DNA of 64,000 bases from Agromyces cerinus (GTDB lineage Bacteria; Actinomycetota; Actinomycetes; Actinomycetales; Microbacteriaceae), in contig NZ_JAFBCT010000001.1 in assembly GCF_016907835.1 (NCBI RefSeq), positions 3,720,001 through 3,784,000 of the forward strand. Reading direction: 5' to 3'. Of the stretch, positions 10,178 to 18,036 are shown one piece after another; position 1 is the stretch's first letter, and every line of letters starts with the position of its first letter. Both the position numbers and the translations under genes were made by a program. The notes under the pieces are model-generated. The model saw only the letters and a list, made by a program, of their open reading frames with translations, searched no databases and was not told where the DNA came from.

Positions 10178-10822
10178 GTGACTGCGCAGCGCCCCACCGC
10201 CGACGAGCTCGTCGGCCGATTCATCCGCCTCAGCCCGTTCGATGTCGCCGACATCCCCGAGCTGTACCGAGCGCTCTGCCGACCCGAGGTCTTCGCGGGA
10301 GGCTACGGTGGCGGCCCGGCAGGGCAGCCCGCAGATGCCGACGCCTACGACACGTTCGCGCGCGACTACTACTCGGCCGGCGAGGCGGCGATGCCGTGGA
10401 CGGTGCGCCTGCGCGGCGGCCCAGACGACGGGCGGGTGGTCGGGGCGACGAAGCTCGCCGACTTCGACCTGTCGAACGAGTCGGCCCACATCGGGTGGAC
10501 GGCGTACGACCCGGGCGTCTGGGGCACGGCGGTGAACCCCGAGGTGAAGCTGCTGCTGCTCGACCTCGCGTTCCGCAGCGGGTTCGGCCGGGTGAAGATC
10601 CAGGCCGATGCGAACAACGCGCGTTCGCGCGCCGCGATCGAGCGGCTCGGGGCCCGGCTCGACGGGGTGCTGCGACGGCACAAGCGCCGAGCTGACGGCA
10701 GCTGGCGCGACAGTGCCGTCTACTCCGTCATCATCGACGAATGGCCCGAGGTGCGGGCCGGTCTCGAGGCGCGACTCGCCGAATACGGCGACCGGCCGGT
10801 CGAGGTGCGTGAGCGCAGCTAG
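10178..10822 (+). CDS. GNAT-family N-acetyltransferase (RimJ/RimL-like)
   Basis: A 214-residue protein with the layout of the RimJ/RimL branch of GNAT enzymes: an N-terminal strand-helix with LSPFDVADIPELY, a central region with G(A/G)TKLADFD and AHIGWTAYDP, then a helix with VKIQADANNARSRAAIERLGAR that matches the acetyl-CoA binding and N-x-(A/S)-S-x4-E-x-(L/I)-G pattern. It should transfer an acetyl group from acetyl-CoA to an amine, often a protein N-terminus, but the acceptor is unknown. I chose the GTG at 10178 because a CACACT box lies six bases ahead, the arrangement seen at many leaderless starts here. Its stop overlaps the stop of the convergent exporter gene by 4 bp. Confidence 0.8.
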   Translation: MTAQRPTADELVGRFIRLSPFDVADIPELYRALCRPEVFAGGYGGGPAGQPADADAYDTFARDYYSAGEAAMPWTVRLRGGPDDGRVVGATKLADFDLSNESAHIGWTAYDPGVWGTAVNPEVKLLLLDLAFRSGFGRVKIQADANNARSRAAIERLGARLDGVLRRHKRRADGSWRDSAVYSVIIDEWPEVRAGLEARLAEYGDRPVEVRERS

Positions 10823-11559
10823 CCCCAGAGCTTCAGCGCACCGTCGACCATCGCGGCGATGCCGCCGGCGTAGGCGATCACGATCACGGCGATGCGCGCC
10901 GCGTGGTGGGGGATGCGTTTGTGCAGGAGTTCGCCGAGGCCGAGGCCGACGAGCAGTGCGCCGATGACGAGCGGCCAGGCGCCGGGTTCGAGTTCGGGCA
11001 GCGCCCAGCCGGTGGCGCCGAGCTTGCCGACGAGGGAGGCCACCCCGATCACGACGAAGTAGGGCTGGGCGGTGGCGGCGAACCCCGCTTGCGGCCAGCG
11101 CGTCGCGACCGCGTAGACGCTGAGCGCCGGGCCGCCGACGCCGGCCGACGCGTTCATGAATCCGGATGCCGCGCCGGCCACGATCGCCGGAACGGGACCC
11201 GTCGCGACGTGGTCGGTGCGGGTGACGGCGAGCGACACGGTGAGCGCCACGACCACGAGCACGCCGACACCGAGCTGGAGCACCGGCCCCGGCAGGCGCG
11301 CAGCGACGAGCGCGCCGACAGCGGTGCCGACGAGCGCCGGCACGACGAGCCATCCGAATCGCTGCCATTCGATGTGTCGCCAGACCCTCGGCAGGATGAG
11401 GAGCGAGGAGAGCACGGCGCAGAGGTTCACGAGTACGACGCCGTCGAACGGGCCGAGCAGGATCACGAGCGCGGGTGCGGCGATGAGCGCGAAGCCCATT
11501 CCCGTGATGCGCTGGGCCAGTGCGCCGACGAGCACGGAGACGGCGACGGCGAGGAGCAC
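10819..11559 (-). CDS. TauE/SafE-family sulfite/anion exporter
   Basis: A 246-residue integral membrane protein with about eight hydrophobic segments. It has the two-fold internal symmetry of TauE/SafE transporters: the first half begins GALAQRITGMGFALIAAPAL and the second begins with GAASGFMNASAGVGGPAL. Family members export or import sulfite, sulfoacetate or other organosulfonates. The substrate cannot be read here, although an alkylsulfatase-like gene is nearby. The start is GTG at 11559, placed six bases after a TAGACT -10 box, so the mRNA is probably leaderless. The 3' end overlaps the convergent GNAT gene by 4 bp. Confidence 0.85.
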   Translation of the reverse strand: MLLAVAVSVLVGALAQRITGMGFALIAAPALVILLGPFDGVVLVNLCAVLSSLLILPRVWRHIEWQRFGWLVVPALVGTAVGALVAARLPGPVLQLGVGVLVVVALTVSLAVTRTDHVATGPVPAIVAGAASGFMNASAGVGGPALSVYAVATRWPQAGFAATAQPYFVVIGVASLVGKLGATGWALPELEPGAWPLVIGALLVGLGLGELLHKRIPHHAARIAVIVIAYAGGIAAMVDGALKLWG

Positions 11560-11565
11560 CGGGCG

Positions 11566-11571
11566 AGTCTA
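11566..11571 (-). promoter_or_regulatory. -10 box of a leaderless promoter for the TauE/SafE gene
   Basis: TAGACT on the minus strand, six bases before the GTG start at 11559. Transcription would begin at or next to the start codon. Confidence 0.6.
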
Positions 11572-11609
11572 CCCGGGGGCTCTCGTCGTCTCTCGGGCGG
11601 GCGCTCGGC

Positions 11610-13574
11610 TCAGCGCATCGTGCGGCGGCGCAGGCGGGGCGTCACCATCGCCGAGGCACCGGCGGCGAGGGCGCCGAGGGCGATCCAAGCCGCGAGGCCG
11701 AAGGCGGGGTCCACGCCGGTGGCCGGCAGCGTGCCTGCGGGCGTCGAGCCGCCTGCCGGCGGCGTGCTGGGCGGCGGGGTCGGCGGCGTGGTCGGGGTCG
11801 GCGCATCCGCGAGCAGCACGAAGTCCCGGTCGCTGAACACCTCGCCGGCCTCGGTGATGGTGACGGTGAGCGTCGTGGGGCCGACCGCGGTGTATCCGGT
11901 GGGCACGGTCATGGTCAACGTGTACTCGCCCGGCGGCAGCGCGTCAGCCGCGTAGGTGCCGTCGGGCCCGCTCGAGATCGGCGTCGACCCGTCGGGGCCG
12001 GTGATCGTGATGGTCGCGCCGGGGAACGGGGTGCCGTCGTCGGTGGCGACCGCGCCCTCGATGCTGCCGGTCTTCGCGAGGGCGAAGTCGACGCCGGTCA
12101 CGTCATCTGCCGCCACCGACTCGCTTCGCGTCGCGGGCCCCACCGCGATGGAGCCATCGGGCGTCGTCATCTCGATCGTGTACTCGCCCGCCGGAAGGAG
12201 CGGGAAGCGGTAGCTGCCATCGGCGCCGGTGACGGTCGAGAGGGTGCCGCCCGGGCCGGTCGCGGTGATGGTGACGCCGGGCACTCCGGCACCTGCGGCG
12301 GTGACGGTGCCCGAGAGCGACGGGTTCGCGGCGACCACGAAGTCGACATCGGTGATCGGCGTCTCGACGCCGTCGGGCACGGCGAACGGCGGAGGGCTCG
12401 TCGTGATGGTGTATCCCTCGGGCGTCGTGATCGTCGCCGTGTAGGTGCCCAGCGGCACGGTGTCGAAGAGGTAGTCGCCGTTCGAGTCGGTCGTCGTCGT
12501 GACATCGCCGATGGAGACGGTGACGCCTGACATCGGGTTGCCCTCGGAATCCGAGACGTTGCCCGAGACGGCGACCGGCACGATGTCGCGGATCTCGAAG
12601 TCGACCACGGCGTCGGCGGTCGACAGATCGGCCGGCTTGCGGGAGGCGTCGACCGCGATCTTGCCGGCGGGCAGCACCGCCTCGACGGTGTACCCGTCGG
12701 TCGCGAAGAAGCCCGGGAAGTCGTAGAGGCCGCCGCCGGCCGTGGTCGTGGTGCCGACGACGGTGCCATCGCCATCGATCAGGTTGAGGGCGACCCCGTC
12801 GACCGGACCCGTGCCGGCGTCGGTGACCGTGCCGGTGATGTCGCGCGCGAGCGAGGCGAACCAGGTCTGGTAGACCGGCAGGCCGGAGCGACGCGTGAAG
12901 AAGAACGAGAGGGAGCTGATCGGCACGGAGGGCTCGAACCACCCGGATGCCCCGCTCGTGTCGGCGGCGGCCGCGTTGCCCGTGAGCGTGAGCTTCGCGG
13001 GATCCCAGCTCGGAACGTCGGTCGCGTCGCCCGTGCACGAGGGCTTGCCGACGACGCCCGGAGCGCAGTAGTTGAACCCGCCCTGGAACCCGAGCTCTTC
13101 GGCCGTGAGCGCCGCACCGTCGGCCCCGACGGCAGCGATGCGCACCTGGTCGGCGTCGATGTCGCCGAGCACGAAGGTCCAGTTCGACGACGGGGTCGGC
13201 GTCGGGAACGAGTACGTCGTGGTCGAGGCGCCCGCAGGCGTGTCGGCCTTCGGGCGGAGGTTCAGGTAGGGCTGGTTCTGGCTCGACCCGTACTTCGCGC
13301 CGACAGGCGTGCCCTGCGAGAGCCAAGCGGATGCTCCGGAGATGACCCCCACCTGACCGGCCCGTGAGTCGCTCGTGACCGAGGCGGCGAGGGCGGGCTG
13401 CCCCGCGAGCGTCATCGTGGTCTGGAAGGCACCGCCGGCGCCGGTGAGCGGCGCCCAGGCCGCCCAACTCGCGGTCGTGGCGGCCGACGCCGGTGTGATT
13501 GCGACCGTCGTCATGACGGCTGCGGCGATGAGGCCGGTGAGACCGGCGATGAGCATGCGATTCCCCCGAAGCAT
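11610..13574 (-). CDS. Secreted LPATG surface protein with carboxypeptidase-regulatory-like/SdrD B-like domains
   Basis: About 654 residues. A Sec signal peptide ends at PASA before TTASW. A roughly 220-residue beta-rich N-terminal domain of unknown function with a Cys pair follows. Then come at least four CarboxypepD_reg/SdrD-B-like modules, each with the G-x-V-x(D/S)-x-x-G-x-P-x-x-G-V core and a GxYxF/A-x3-L(P/A)-x-G-x-Y end. A Pro/Thr-rich stalk, an LPATG sortase motif (bases 11715-11729), a membrane helix and an RLRRR tail finish the protein. These are wall-anchored stalk proteins. I chose ATG 13574 because TATGCT stands seven bases ahead (leaderless). ATG 13556, preceded by GGGGGA, is the main alternative and leaves the signal peptide intact. 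Confidence 0.85.
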   Translation of the reverse strand: MLRGNRMLIAGLTGLIAAAVMTTVAITPASAATTASWAAWAPLTGAGGAFQTTMTLAGQPALAASVTSDSRAGQVGVISGASAWLSQGTPVGAKYGSSQNQPYLNLRPKADTPAGASTTTYSFPTPTPSSNWTFVLGDIDADQVRIAAVGADGAALTAEELGFQGGFNYCAPGVVGKPSCTGDATDVPSWDPAKLTLTGNAAAADTSGASGWFEPSVPISSLSFFFTRRSGLPVYQTWFASLARDITGTVTDAGTGPVDGVALNLIDGDGTVVGTTTTAGGGLYDFPGFFATDGYTVEAVLPAGKIAVDASRKPADLSTADAVVDFEIRDIVPVAVSGNVSDSEGNPMSGVTVSIGDVTTTTDSNGDYLFDTVPLGTYTATITTPEGYTITTSPPPFAVPDGVETPITDVDFVVAANPSLSGTVTAAGAGVPGVTITATGPGGTLSTVTGADGSYRFPLLPAGEYTIEMTTPDGSIAVGPATRSESVAADDVTGVDFALAKTGSIEGAVATDDGTPFPGATITITGPDGSTPISSGPDGTYAADALPPGEYTLTMTVPTGYTAVGPTTLTVTITEAGEVFSDRDFVLLADAPTPTTPPTPPPSTPPAGGSTPAGTLPATGVDPAFGLAAWIALGALAAGASAMVTPRLRRRTMR

Positions 13575-13581
13575 GGCGACC

Positions 13582-13587
13582 AGCATA
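13582..13587 (-). promoter_or_regulatory. -10 box of a leaderless promoter for the LPATG protein gene
   Basis: TATGCT on the minus strand, seven bases before ATG 13574. Confidence 0.55.
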
Positions 13588-13665
13588 TTCGGCGAGGTCG
13601 GTCAGCGCACCTGCTCGTGCTGCGGCGTGGATCGGGCGCACGCGTCGGTGCCTCGGTCGCCGGAG

Positions 13666-15138
13666 TCAGTGCACGCGCCGCTCCGGAACATGCAGTCGGG
13701 TGAGGAACGCGTCGGTGCCGCGCGGGATGCCCCGGTGGTCGCCGCGCGAGACGAGCACGGTCACGAGCACGGCGAGTGGCACGGTCCATGCGGCGGGCTG
13801 CTCGAGGAACGGGCGCAGCGCGGGCACCGCAGCCGAGAGCAGCGGGCCGCCGAGGATGGCGGCCCCCGAGAGCAGTGCGCCCGTGAGCATGCCCGCGATC
13901 GCCCCTCGCGCGGTGAGCCCTCGCCACCAGATGCCGAGGATCAGCATGGGGCAGAGGGTCGACGCCGTGAACGCGAAGACGAGCCCGACGCTGCCGGCGA
14001 GACCGGCCGACTCCGTTGAGAGCGCCACGACGAGCGGGATCAGCGACGAGACGACGGCCGCGATGCGGAAGCCGCGCACGCTGCCGCCGAGCAGGTCCTG
14101 GCTGATCACGCCGGCGAGCGAGACGACGAGCCCGGACGAGGTCGAGAGGAAGGCGCCGAACGCACCCGCGATGACGAGAGCCGTGAGCAGCTCGCCCCAG
14201 ATGCCCGGCACGAGTCGGCCGGGCAGCAGCAGGATGAGCGCGTCGGCCTCGCCTGGCGCCGCGAGGTCGGGGGCGAAGGCCCGCCCGAGCAGACCGAACG
14301 CGGTCGGGAACAGGTAGAACACCGAGAGCAGGGCGAGCACGATGACGGTCGTGCGGCGGGCGGCGACGCCGTCGGGGTTCGTGTAGAAGCGCACGAGCAC
14401 GTGCGGCAACCCGAGGGTGCCGAGGAGCAGCGCCACCATGAGCGAGACCGTGCGGTAGACGTCGAGGTCGCCCGGGCCGGCGGCCGGAGGGAACGCCTCG
14501 GCGGGCGTGAGCCGGGCGGGCGGCTCGCCCCCGCCGACGATGAGGAGCAACGCCACGACGGGAACCGCGAGCGCGGTGAGCTTCAGCCAGAACTGGAAGG
14601 CCTGCACGAAGGTGATCGAGCGCATGCCGCCCGCGGCGACGATGACCGCGACGAGCACGGCGACTGCGACGGAGCCGACCCACGAGGGCAGTCCCGTCGT
14701 GATGCGCACGGTGAGGGCCGCGCCCTGCAGCTGCGGCACGATGTAGAACCAGCCGATCACGATGACGAGCGTCGAGGTCACGCGCCTGGCCGTCGTCGAC
14801 TCGAGGCGTGCCTCGGTGAAGTCGGGGATCGTGTACGCCCCCGAACGGCGGAGCGGCGCCGCCACGAAGAGCAGGAGCATGAGGTATCCGGCCGTGTAGC
14901 CGATCGGGAACCACAGCCCACCGGCGCCCTGCAGCAGGATGAGTCCGGCGATGCCGAGGAACGAGGCCGCCGAGAGATACTCGCCGCCGATGGCCGAGGC
15001 GTTCCACCACGGCCGCACGGTGCGCGAGGCGACGTAGAAGTCGCTCGTCGTGCGCGAGACCCGCAGCCCGTAGAAGCCGATCAGCGCCGAGGTGAGGGCG
15101 ACGGCGGCGATCGCGGCGTAGCCGATGACGGGGTTCAC
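13666..15138 (-). CDS. SSS-family sodium:solute symporter
   Basis: A 490-residue membrane protein with about 13 transmembrane segments and sodium/solute symporter family signatures: an early SDFYVASRTV and a GGEYLSAASFLGIAG stretch like that of ActP/MctC-type monocarboxylate transporters, and RFYTNPDG in the middle. Homologues take up acetate, pyruvate, propionate or other carboxylates with Na+. It is the last gene of a four-gene minus-strand operon. Its GTG start overlaps the stop of the small membrane protein gene by 4 bp (GTGA), with GGAGG just ahead. Genetic linkage to the LytS/LytTR pair suggests that the regulator controls this or the divergent ActP-like transporter. Substrate uncertain. 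Confidence 0.85.
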   Translation of the reverse strand: MNPVIGYAAIAAVALTSALIGFYGLRVSRTTSDFYVASRTVRPWWNASAIGGEYLSAASFLGIAGLILLQGAGGLWFPIGYTAGYLMLLLFVAAPLRRSGAYTIPDFTEARLESTTARRVTSTLVIVIGWFYIVPQLQGAALTVRITTGLPSWVGSVAVAVLVAVIVAAGGMRSITFVQAFQFWLKLTALAVPVVALLLIVGGGEPPARLTPAEAFPPAAGPGDLDVYRTVSLMVALLLGTLGLPHVLVRFYTNPDGVAARRTTVIVLALLSVFYLFPTAFGLLGRAFAPDLAAPGEADALILLLPGRLVPGIWGELLTALVIAGAFGAFLSTSSGLVVSLAGVISQDLLGGSVRGFRIAAVVSSLIPLVVALSTESAGLAGSVGLVFAFTASTLCPMLILGIWWRGLTARGAIAGMLTGALLSGAAILGGPLLSAAVPALRPFLEQPAAWTVPLAVLVTVLVSRGDHRGIPRGTDAFLTRLHVPERRVH

Positions 15139-15515
15139 TCCGCCTCCGTGAGCGAGCGGTAGCGCGACTCGTTCCGCGAGGCCGCGCGCACGTAGAGGCC
15201 GGCGACCGTCAGGGTCAGCGGGTAGATGCCCACGCCGAGCAGCAGCCACGACGCCGGCACGCCGAACACGAAGCTCGAGTCGAGGTCGGGCACGAGCGCG
15301 ATGGCGAGCACGAAGAGCGCGGTGGCCGCCGCGAAGCCGATGGCGAAGACGACCGCGAGCCGCAACTGCGAGCGGATGAGCGAGCGCACGTAGACCCCCG
15401 CGATGTCGCTCGTCGGCCCGGCGCCGTGCGGCGGAGATGGGCGAGCGGATGCCCCGCCCCCGCCCGGTCGCGGAGCGGTGACGCGAACCCGTCCGGGTGC
15501 GGGCTCGTCGTTCAT
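15135..15515 (-). CDS. Small membrane protein, probable partner of the SSS symporter
   Basis: A 126-residue protein with a Pro/Gly-rich cytoplasmic N-terminus of about 40 residues, then two transmembrane helices (around AVVFAIGFAAATALFVLAIA and WLLLGVGIYPLTLTVAGLYV) and a short charged tail. In size and two-helix topology it matches the DUF485/YjcH-like proteins that accompany ActP-type symporters, and it occupies that position directly before the symporter gene. The ATG at 15515 overlaps the stop of the response-regulator gene by 4 bp (ATGA), and its own stop overlaps the symporter start. Translational coupling along the operon is likely. Role inferred from context only. Confidence 0.7.
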   Translation of the reverse strand: MNDEPAPGRVRVTAPRPGGGGASARPSPPHGAGPTSDIAGVYVRSLIRSQLRLAVVFAIGFAAATALFVLAIALVPDLDSSFVFGVPASWLLLGVGIYPLTLTVAGLYVRAASRNESRYRSLTEAE

Positions 15516-16258
15516 GATCTCGGGCGGATGATCGTCTGGTCGAGCCGGTCGCGGAGCGCCGGCAGCAGCCGCCGGCTCACGGGCAGCTCGGCCTGGCCGA
15601 CCGTGACGCTCGGGTGGTCGGAGCCCAGCCGGATGCGGCTGAGGTGCGCGAGCGACACGAGGTACGAGCGGTGCACCCGCACGAAGCCCGAGTCGGCCCA
15701 CTGCCGCTCGAGGTCGCTGAGCGGCACCCGCACGAGGTAGCTCGCCTCTTCGGTGTGCAGCCGGGCGTAGTCGCCCTGCGCCTGCACGTAGCGCACATCG
15801 TCGCGGCGGATCATGCGGGTGGTGCCGCCGAGCGTGACGGCGATCATCTCGGGTTCGGGCGTCGCCCCGGCCGCGGTCTGGCTGGCGGCCCCCGCCTTCA
15901 GCGCCTCGACGATGCGGCCGACCGAGCGGTGCAGCCGCTCGGTTCGCACGGGCTTCAGCAGGTAGTCGACCGCGGCGAGGTCGAACGCCTCGAGCGCGCC
16001 CTCTTCATCGGCGGTGACGAAGACGAGCACGGGGCGGTGCTCGAACCTGGCGAGCGCCCGTGCCAGGTCGAATCCCGTGAGCCCGGGCATGTGGATGTCG
16101 AGGAACGCGGCGTCGACCGGTTCGCGCGTCAGCAGGCGGATCGCCTCCGACCCCGACGATGCCTGGTGGATCACGCCGATGCGCGGGTCCTGCCCGAGCA
16201 GGTAGGCGAGCTCGTCGATGGCGGGCTGCTCGTCGTCGGCGATGAGCACGGAGATCAT
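15512..16258 (-). CDS. LytTR-family response regulator
   Basis: A 248-residue two-domain regulator. Residues 1-115 are a receiver domain with acidic pocket D8/D9, phospho-acceptor D54 (FLDIHMPG), the T82-A switch region and K102. Residues about 140-245 are a LytTR DNA-binding domain with VRYVQAQGDYARLHT and FVRVHRSYLVSLAHL. LytTR proteins bind pairs of about 9-bp direct repeats two helical turns apart, and such a pair is present in the intergenic region beyond the kinase gene. Its ATG overlaps the kinase stop by 4 bp, so the two are translated together. By analogy with BtsSR/YpdAB-type systems it should respond to a carboxylate and control transporter genes. The ligand is an inference. Confidence 0.9.
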   Translation of the reverse strand: MISVLIADDEQPAIDELAYLLGQDPRIGVIHQASSGSEAIRLLTREPVDAAFLDIHMPGLTGFDLARALARFEHRPVLVFVTADEEGALEAFDLAAVDYLLKPVRTERLHRSVGRIVEALKAGAASQTAAGATPEPEMIAVTLGGTTRMIRRDDVRYVQAQGDYARLHTEEASYLVRVPLSDLERQWADSGFVRVHRSYLVSLAHLSRIRLGSDHPSVTVGQAELPVSRRLLPALRDRLDQTIIRPRS

Positions 16259-17466
16259 GGCTCAAGTCTCCCATCGGGGGTTCCGGCCGACGAGGGGCGT
16301 CGCGGCCCCGACTTCGGCACCCGCATGCGCACGAGCGTGCCGACGCCGACGCCCGTCTCGACCACGAGTCCGAGCTCGTCGCCGTAGACCTGTCGCAGGC
16401 GTGCGTCGACGTTGCGGAGCCCCACGTGCTCGGCGTCCGCCGGGCCGCCGGCGAGCACTGCGGCGAGCACCTCAGGGTCGATGCCGACGCCGTCGTCCTC
16501 CACGGTGATCTCGGCGAACGCGCCGGAGTCGGCGGCCGTGATCGTGATGCGCCCGCCACCTTCCTTCGACTCGAGCCCGTGCCGCACGGCGTTCTCGACG
16601 AGCGGCTGGATCGAGAGGAACGGCACCACCGTCGAGAGCACCTCGGGGGCGATCTGCAGGGTGACCTTCAGGCGCTCGCCGAAGCGGGCGCGCTCGAGGC
16701 GCAGGTAGCTGTCGATGGAGCGCAGCTCTTCTGCGACGGTCGTGAAGTCGCCGTGCCGGCGGAACGAGTACCGGGTGAAGTCGGCGAACTCGAGCACGAG
16801 TTCGCGCGCCTGCGCCGGGTCGGTGTTGATGAACGAGGCGATCGCGTTCAGCGAGTTGTAGATGAAATGCGGGCTGATCTGCGCGCGCAGCGCCCGCACC
16901 TCGGCCTCCGCCAGAGCGGCGCGCGACGCGTCGAGCTCGCCGAGCTCGACCTGCGCGGCCACCCAGTCGGCGACCTCGCCGGTCGCACGCACGAGGCCGG
17001 CCCGCACGGGGGAGGCGAAGGCGACGATCGCGCCGAGTGCGCCGGTGCTGCCGAGGATGGGAGCCACGACCGCATCCGTCTCCCATGCGCCGATCGGGAT
17101 GCGGCGCTGCACCTGCTGACGTCCTCCGGCGATGGCCGCGGCGGCGAGCCGCTCGGCGACGGCGCGCACGGCCTCATCGCCGTCGATCGCGATCGTGCCC
17201 GAACGGTCGACGATCGCGAGGCTGTCGCAGCCGAGCAGCGCACGGAGGTGCTTGCCCGCCCGTGCCGCGTCGAGTTCGTCGATGCCGCCTCGCAGGTGCT
17301 TCGCCGCCTGCGAGGCGAGGTGCAGCGTCTGGTAGGTCGCCTGCTCGGCGTCGGTGCCGAGTTCCTTCGAGCTCAGCACGATGCGGCGCAGGAACACGAC
17401 GAGTCCGACCGCGAGTGCCCCGCCGACCACGCCGAGGGCGGCGGCGAGCAGCATCGACTCGGACAT
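16255..17466 (-). CDS. LytS/YehU-type sensor histidine kinase with a GAF-like domain
   Basis: A 403-residue kinase. One N-terminal membrane helix (residues 5-28) is followed by a GAF-like sensor region (about 45-175), a His_kinase domain with phospho-acceptor H200 in AQISPHFIYNSLNA, and a HATPase_c domain with N- and G-boxes (IQPLVENAVRHG, DDGVGI, GLRN). Unlike the multi-helix LytS receptors it has a single membrane anchor, so sensing may be cytoplasmic. The ATG at 17466 is seven bases downstream of a TACGCT box and looks leaderless. It is the first gene of the operon kinase, regulator, small membrane protein, symporter, and is divergent from the DUF485/ActP pair. Confidence 0.9.
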   Translation of the reverse strand: MSESMLLAAALGVVGGALAVGLVVFLRRIVLSSKELGTDAEQATYQTLHLASQAAKHLRGGIDELDAARAGKHLRALLGCDSLAIVDRSGTIAIDGDEAVRAVAERLAAAAIAGGRQQVQRRIPIGAWETDAVVAPILGSTGALGAIVAFASPVRAGLVRATGEVADWVAAQVELGELDASRAALAEAEVRALRAQISPHFIYNSLNAIASFINTDPAQARELVLEFADFTRYSFRRHGDFTTVAEELRSIDSYLRLERARFGERLKVTLQIAPEVLSTVVPFLSIQPLVENAVRHGLESKEGGGRITITAADSGAFAEITVEDDGVGIDPEVLAAVLAGGPADAEHVGLRNVDARLRQVYGDELGLVVETGVGVGTLVRMRVPKSGPRRPSSAGTPDGRLEP

Positions 17467-17473
17467 GCACGAC

Positions 17474-17479
17474 AGCGTA
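17474..17479 (-). promoter_or_regulatory. -10 box of a leaderless promoter for the histidine kinase operon
   Basis: TACGCT on the minus strand, seven bases before ATG 17466. Confidence 0.6.
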
Positions 17480-17517
17480 ACCGCTCGCGCCCGGCCGCTC
17501 GCTCGTCGTCGCGCATC

Positions 17518-17562
17518 CGCCGTTCGTCGCACCGTGAACGCCGTTCGGCGACGACGAACGGT
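17518..17562 (+). promoter_or_regulatory. Candidate LytTR operator (direct repeats, 21-bp period)
   Basis: CGCCGTTCGTCG at 17518-17529 recurs as CGCCGTTCGGCG at 17539-17550, exactly 21 bp on. A third copy of the core CCGTTCGTCG lies on the opposite strand at 17551-17562. Two direct repeats spaced by two helical turns are what LytTR regulators bind. The site lies between the divergent kinase operon and the DUF485/ActP operon. Binding is inferred. Confidence 0.5.
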
Positions 17563-17661
17563 ACCGACCCCACGCCGACGCGCGAGCGCGCGAGAGTTGC
17601 CCCACTGCATCCTGCAGGCGGCCGGGCCCCCGCCCCGCCACGACCCCGAAGGAGACTCGCC

Positions 17662-18036
17662 ATGGGCAACGAAGCCCTGAGCGCGGAGACCGCGACGGCC
17701 CCACCCGTCGACTACCGCGCGGTGCAACAATCCGAAGAGTTCCAGCGACTGCGTTCGAAGCACCGGAGGTTCGTCTTCCCCGTGCTGGCCGCATGCCTCG
17801 TCTGGTACCTCGCGTACGTGCTGCTGGCCGGCTACGCGCACGACTTCATGTCGACGCCAGTGTTCGGCAGCATCAACGTCGCGATCCTGCTCGGTCTCGC
17901 GCAGGTCGTGACGACCTTCGCCGTGACCACCTGGTACGTGCGCTACGCCAACAAGGAGCTCGACCCCATCGCCGAGGAGATCCGCCATGAGATCGAGACG
18001 GGCGCGACGTTCACCGCAGAGGAGGCGACCCGCTGA
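17662..18036 (+). CDS. DUF485 membrane protein (YjcH-like)
   Basis: A 124-residue DUF485 protein with an N-terminal soluble stretch ending FQRLRSKHRRFVFP, two transmembrane helices and a charged C-terminus. DUF485 proteins such as E. coli YjcH are encoded directly before ActP and are thought to assist acetate/glycolate symporters. ATG 17662 has an AAGGAGA site seven bases before it. The stop codon shares one base with the ATG of the symporter gene (TGATG), so the two are coupled. The upstream region carries the candidate LytTR operator. Confidence 0.9.
   Translation: MGNEALSAETATAPPVDYRAVQQSEEFQRLRSKHRRFVFPVLAACLVWYLAYVLLAGYAHDFMSTPVFGSINVAILLGLAQVVTTFAVTTWYVRYANKELDPIAEEIRHEIETGATFTAEEATR

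Noticed and set aside
10088..11368. Minus-strand frame of 426 codons across the GNAT gene
   Set aside because: Overlaps the real GNAT and TauE/SafE genes in other frames; no recognisable domain.
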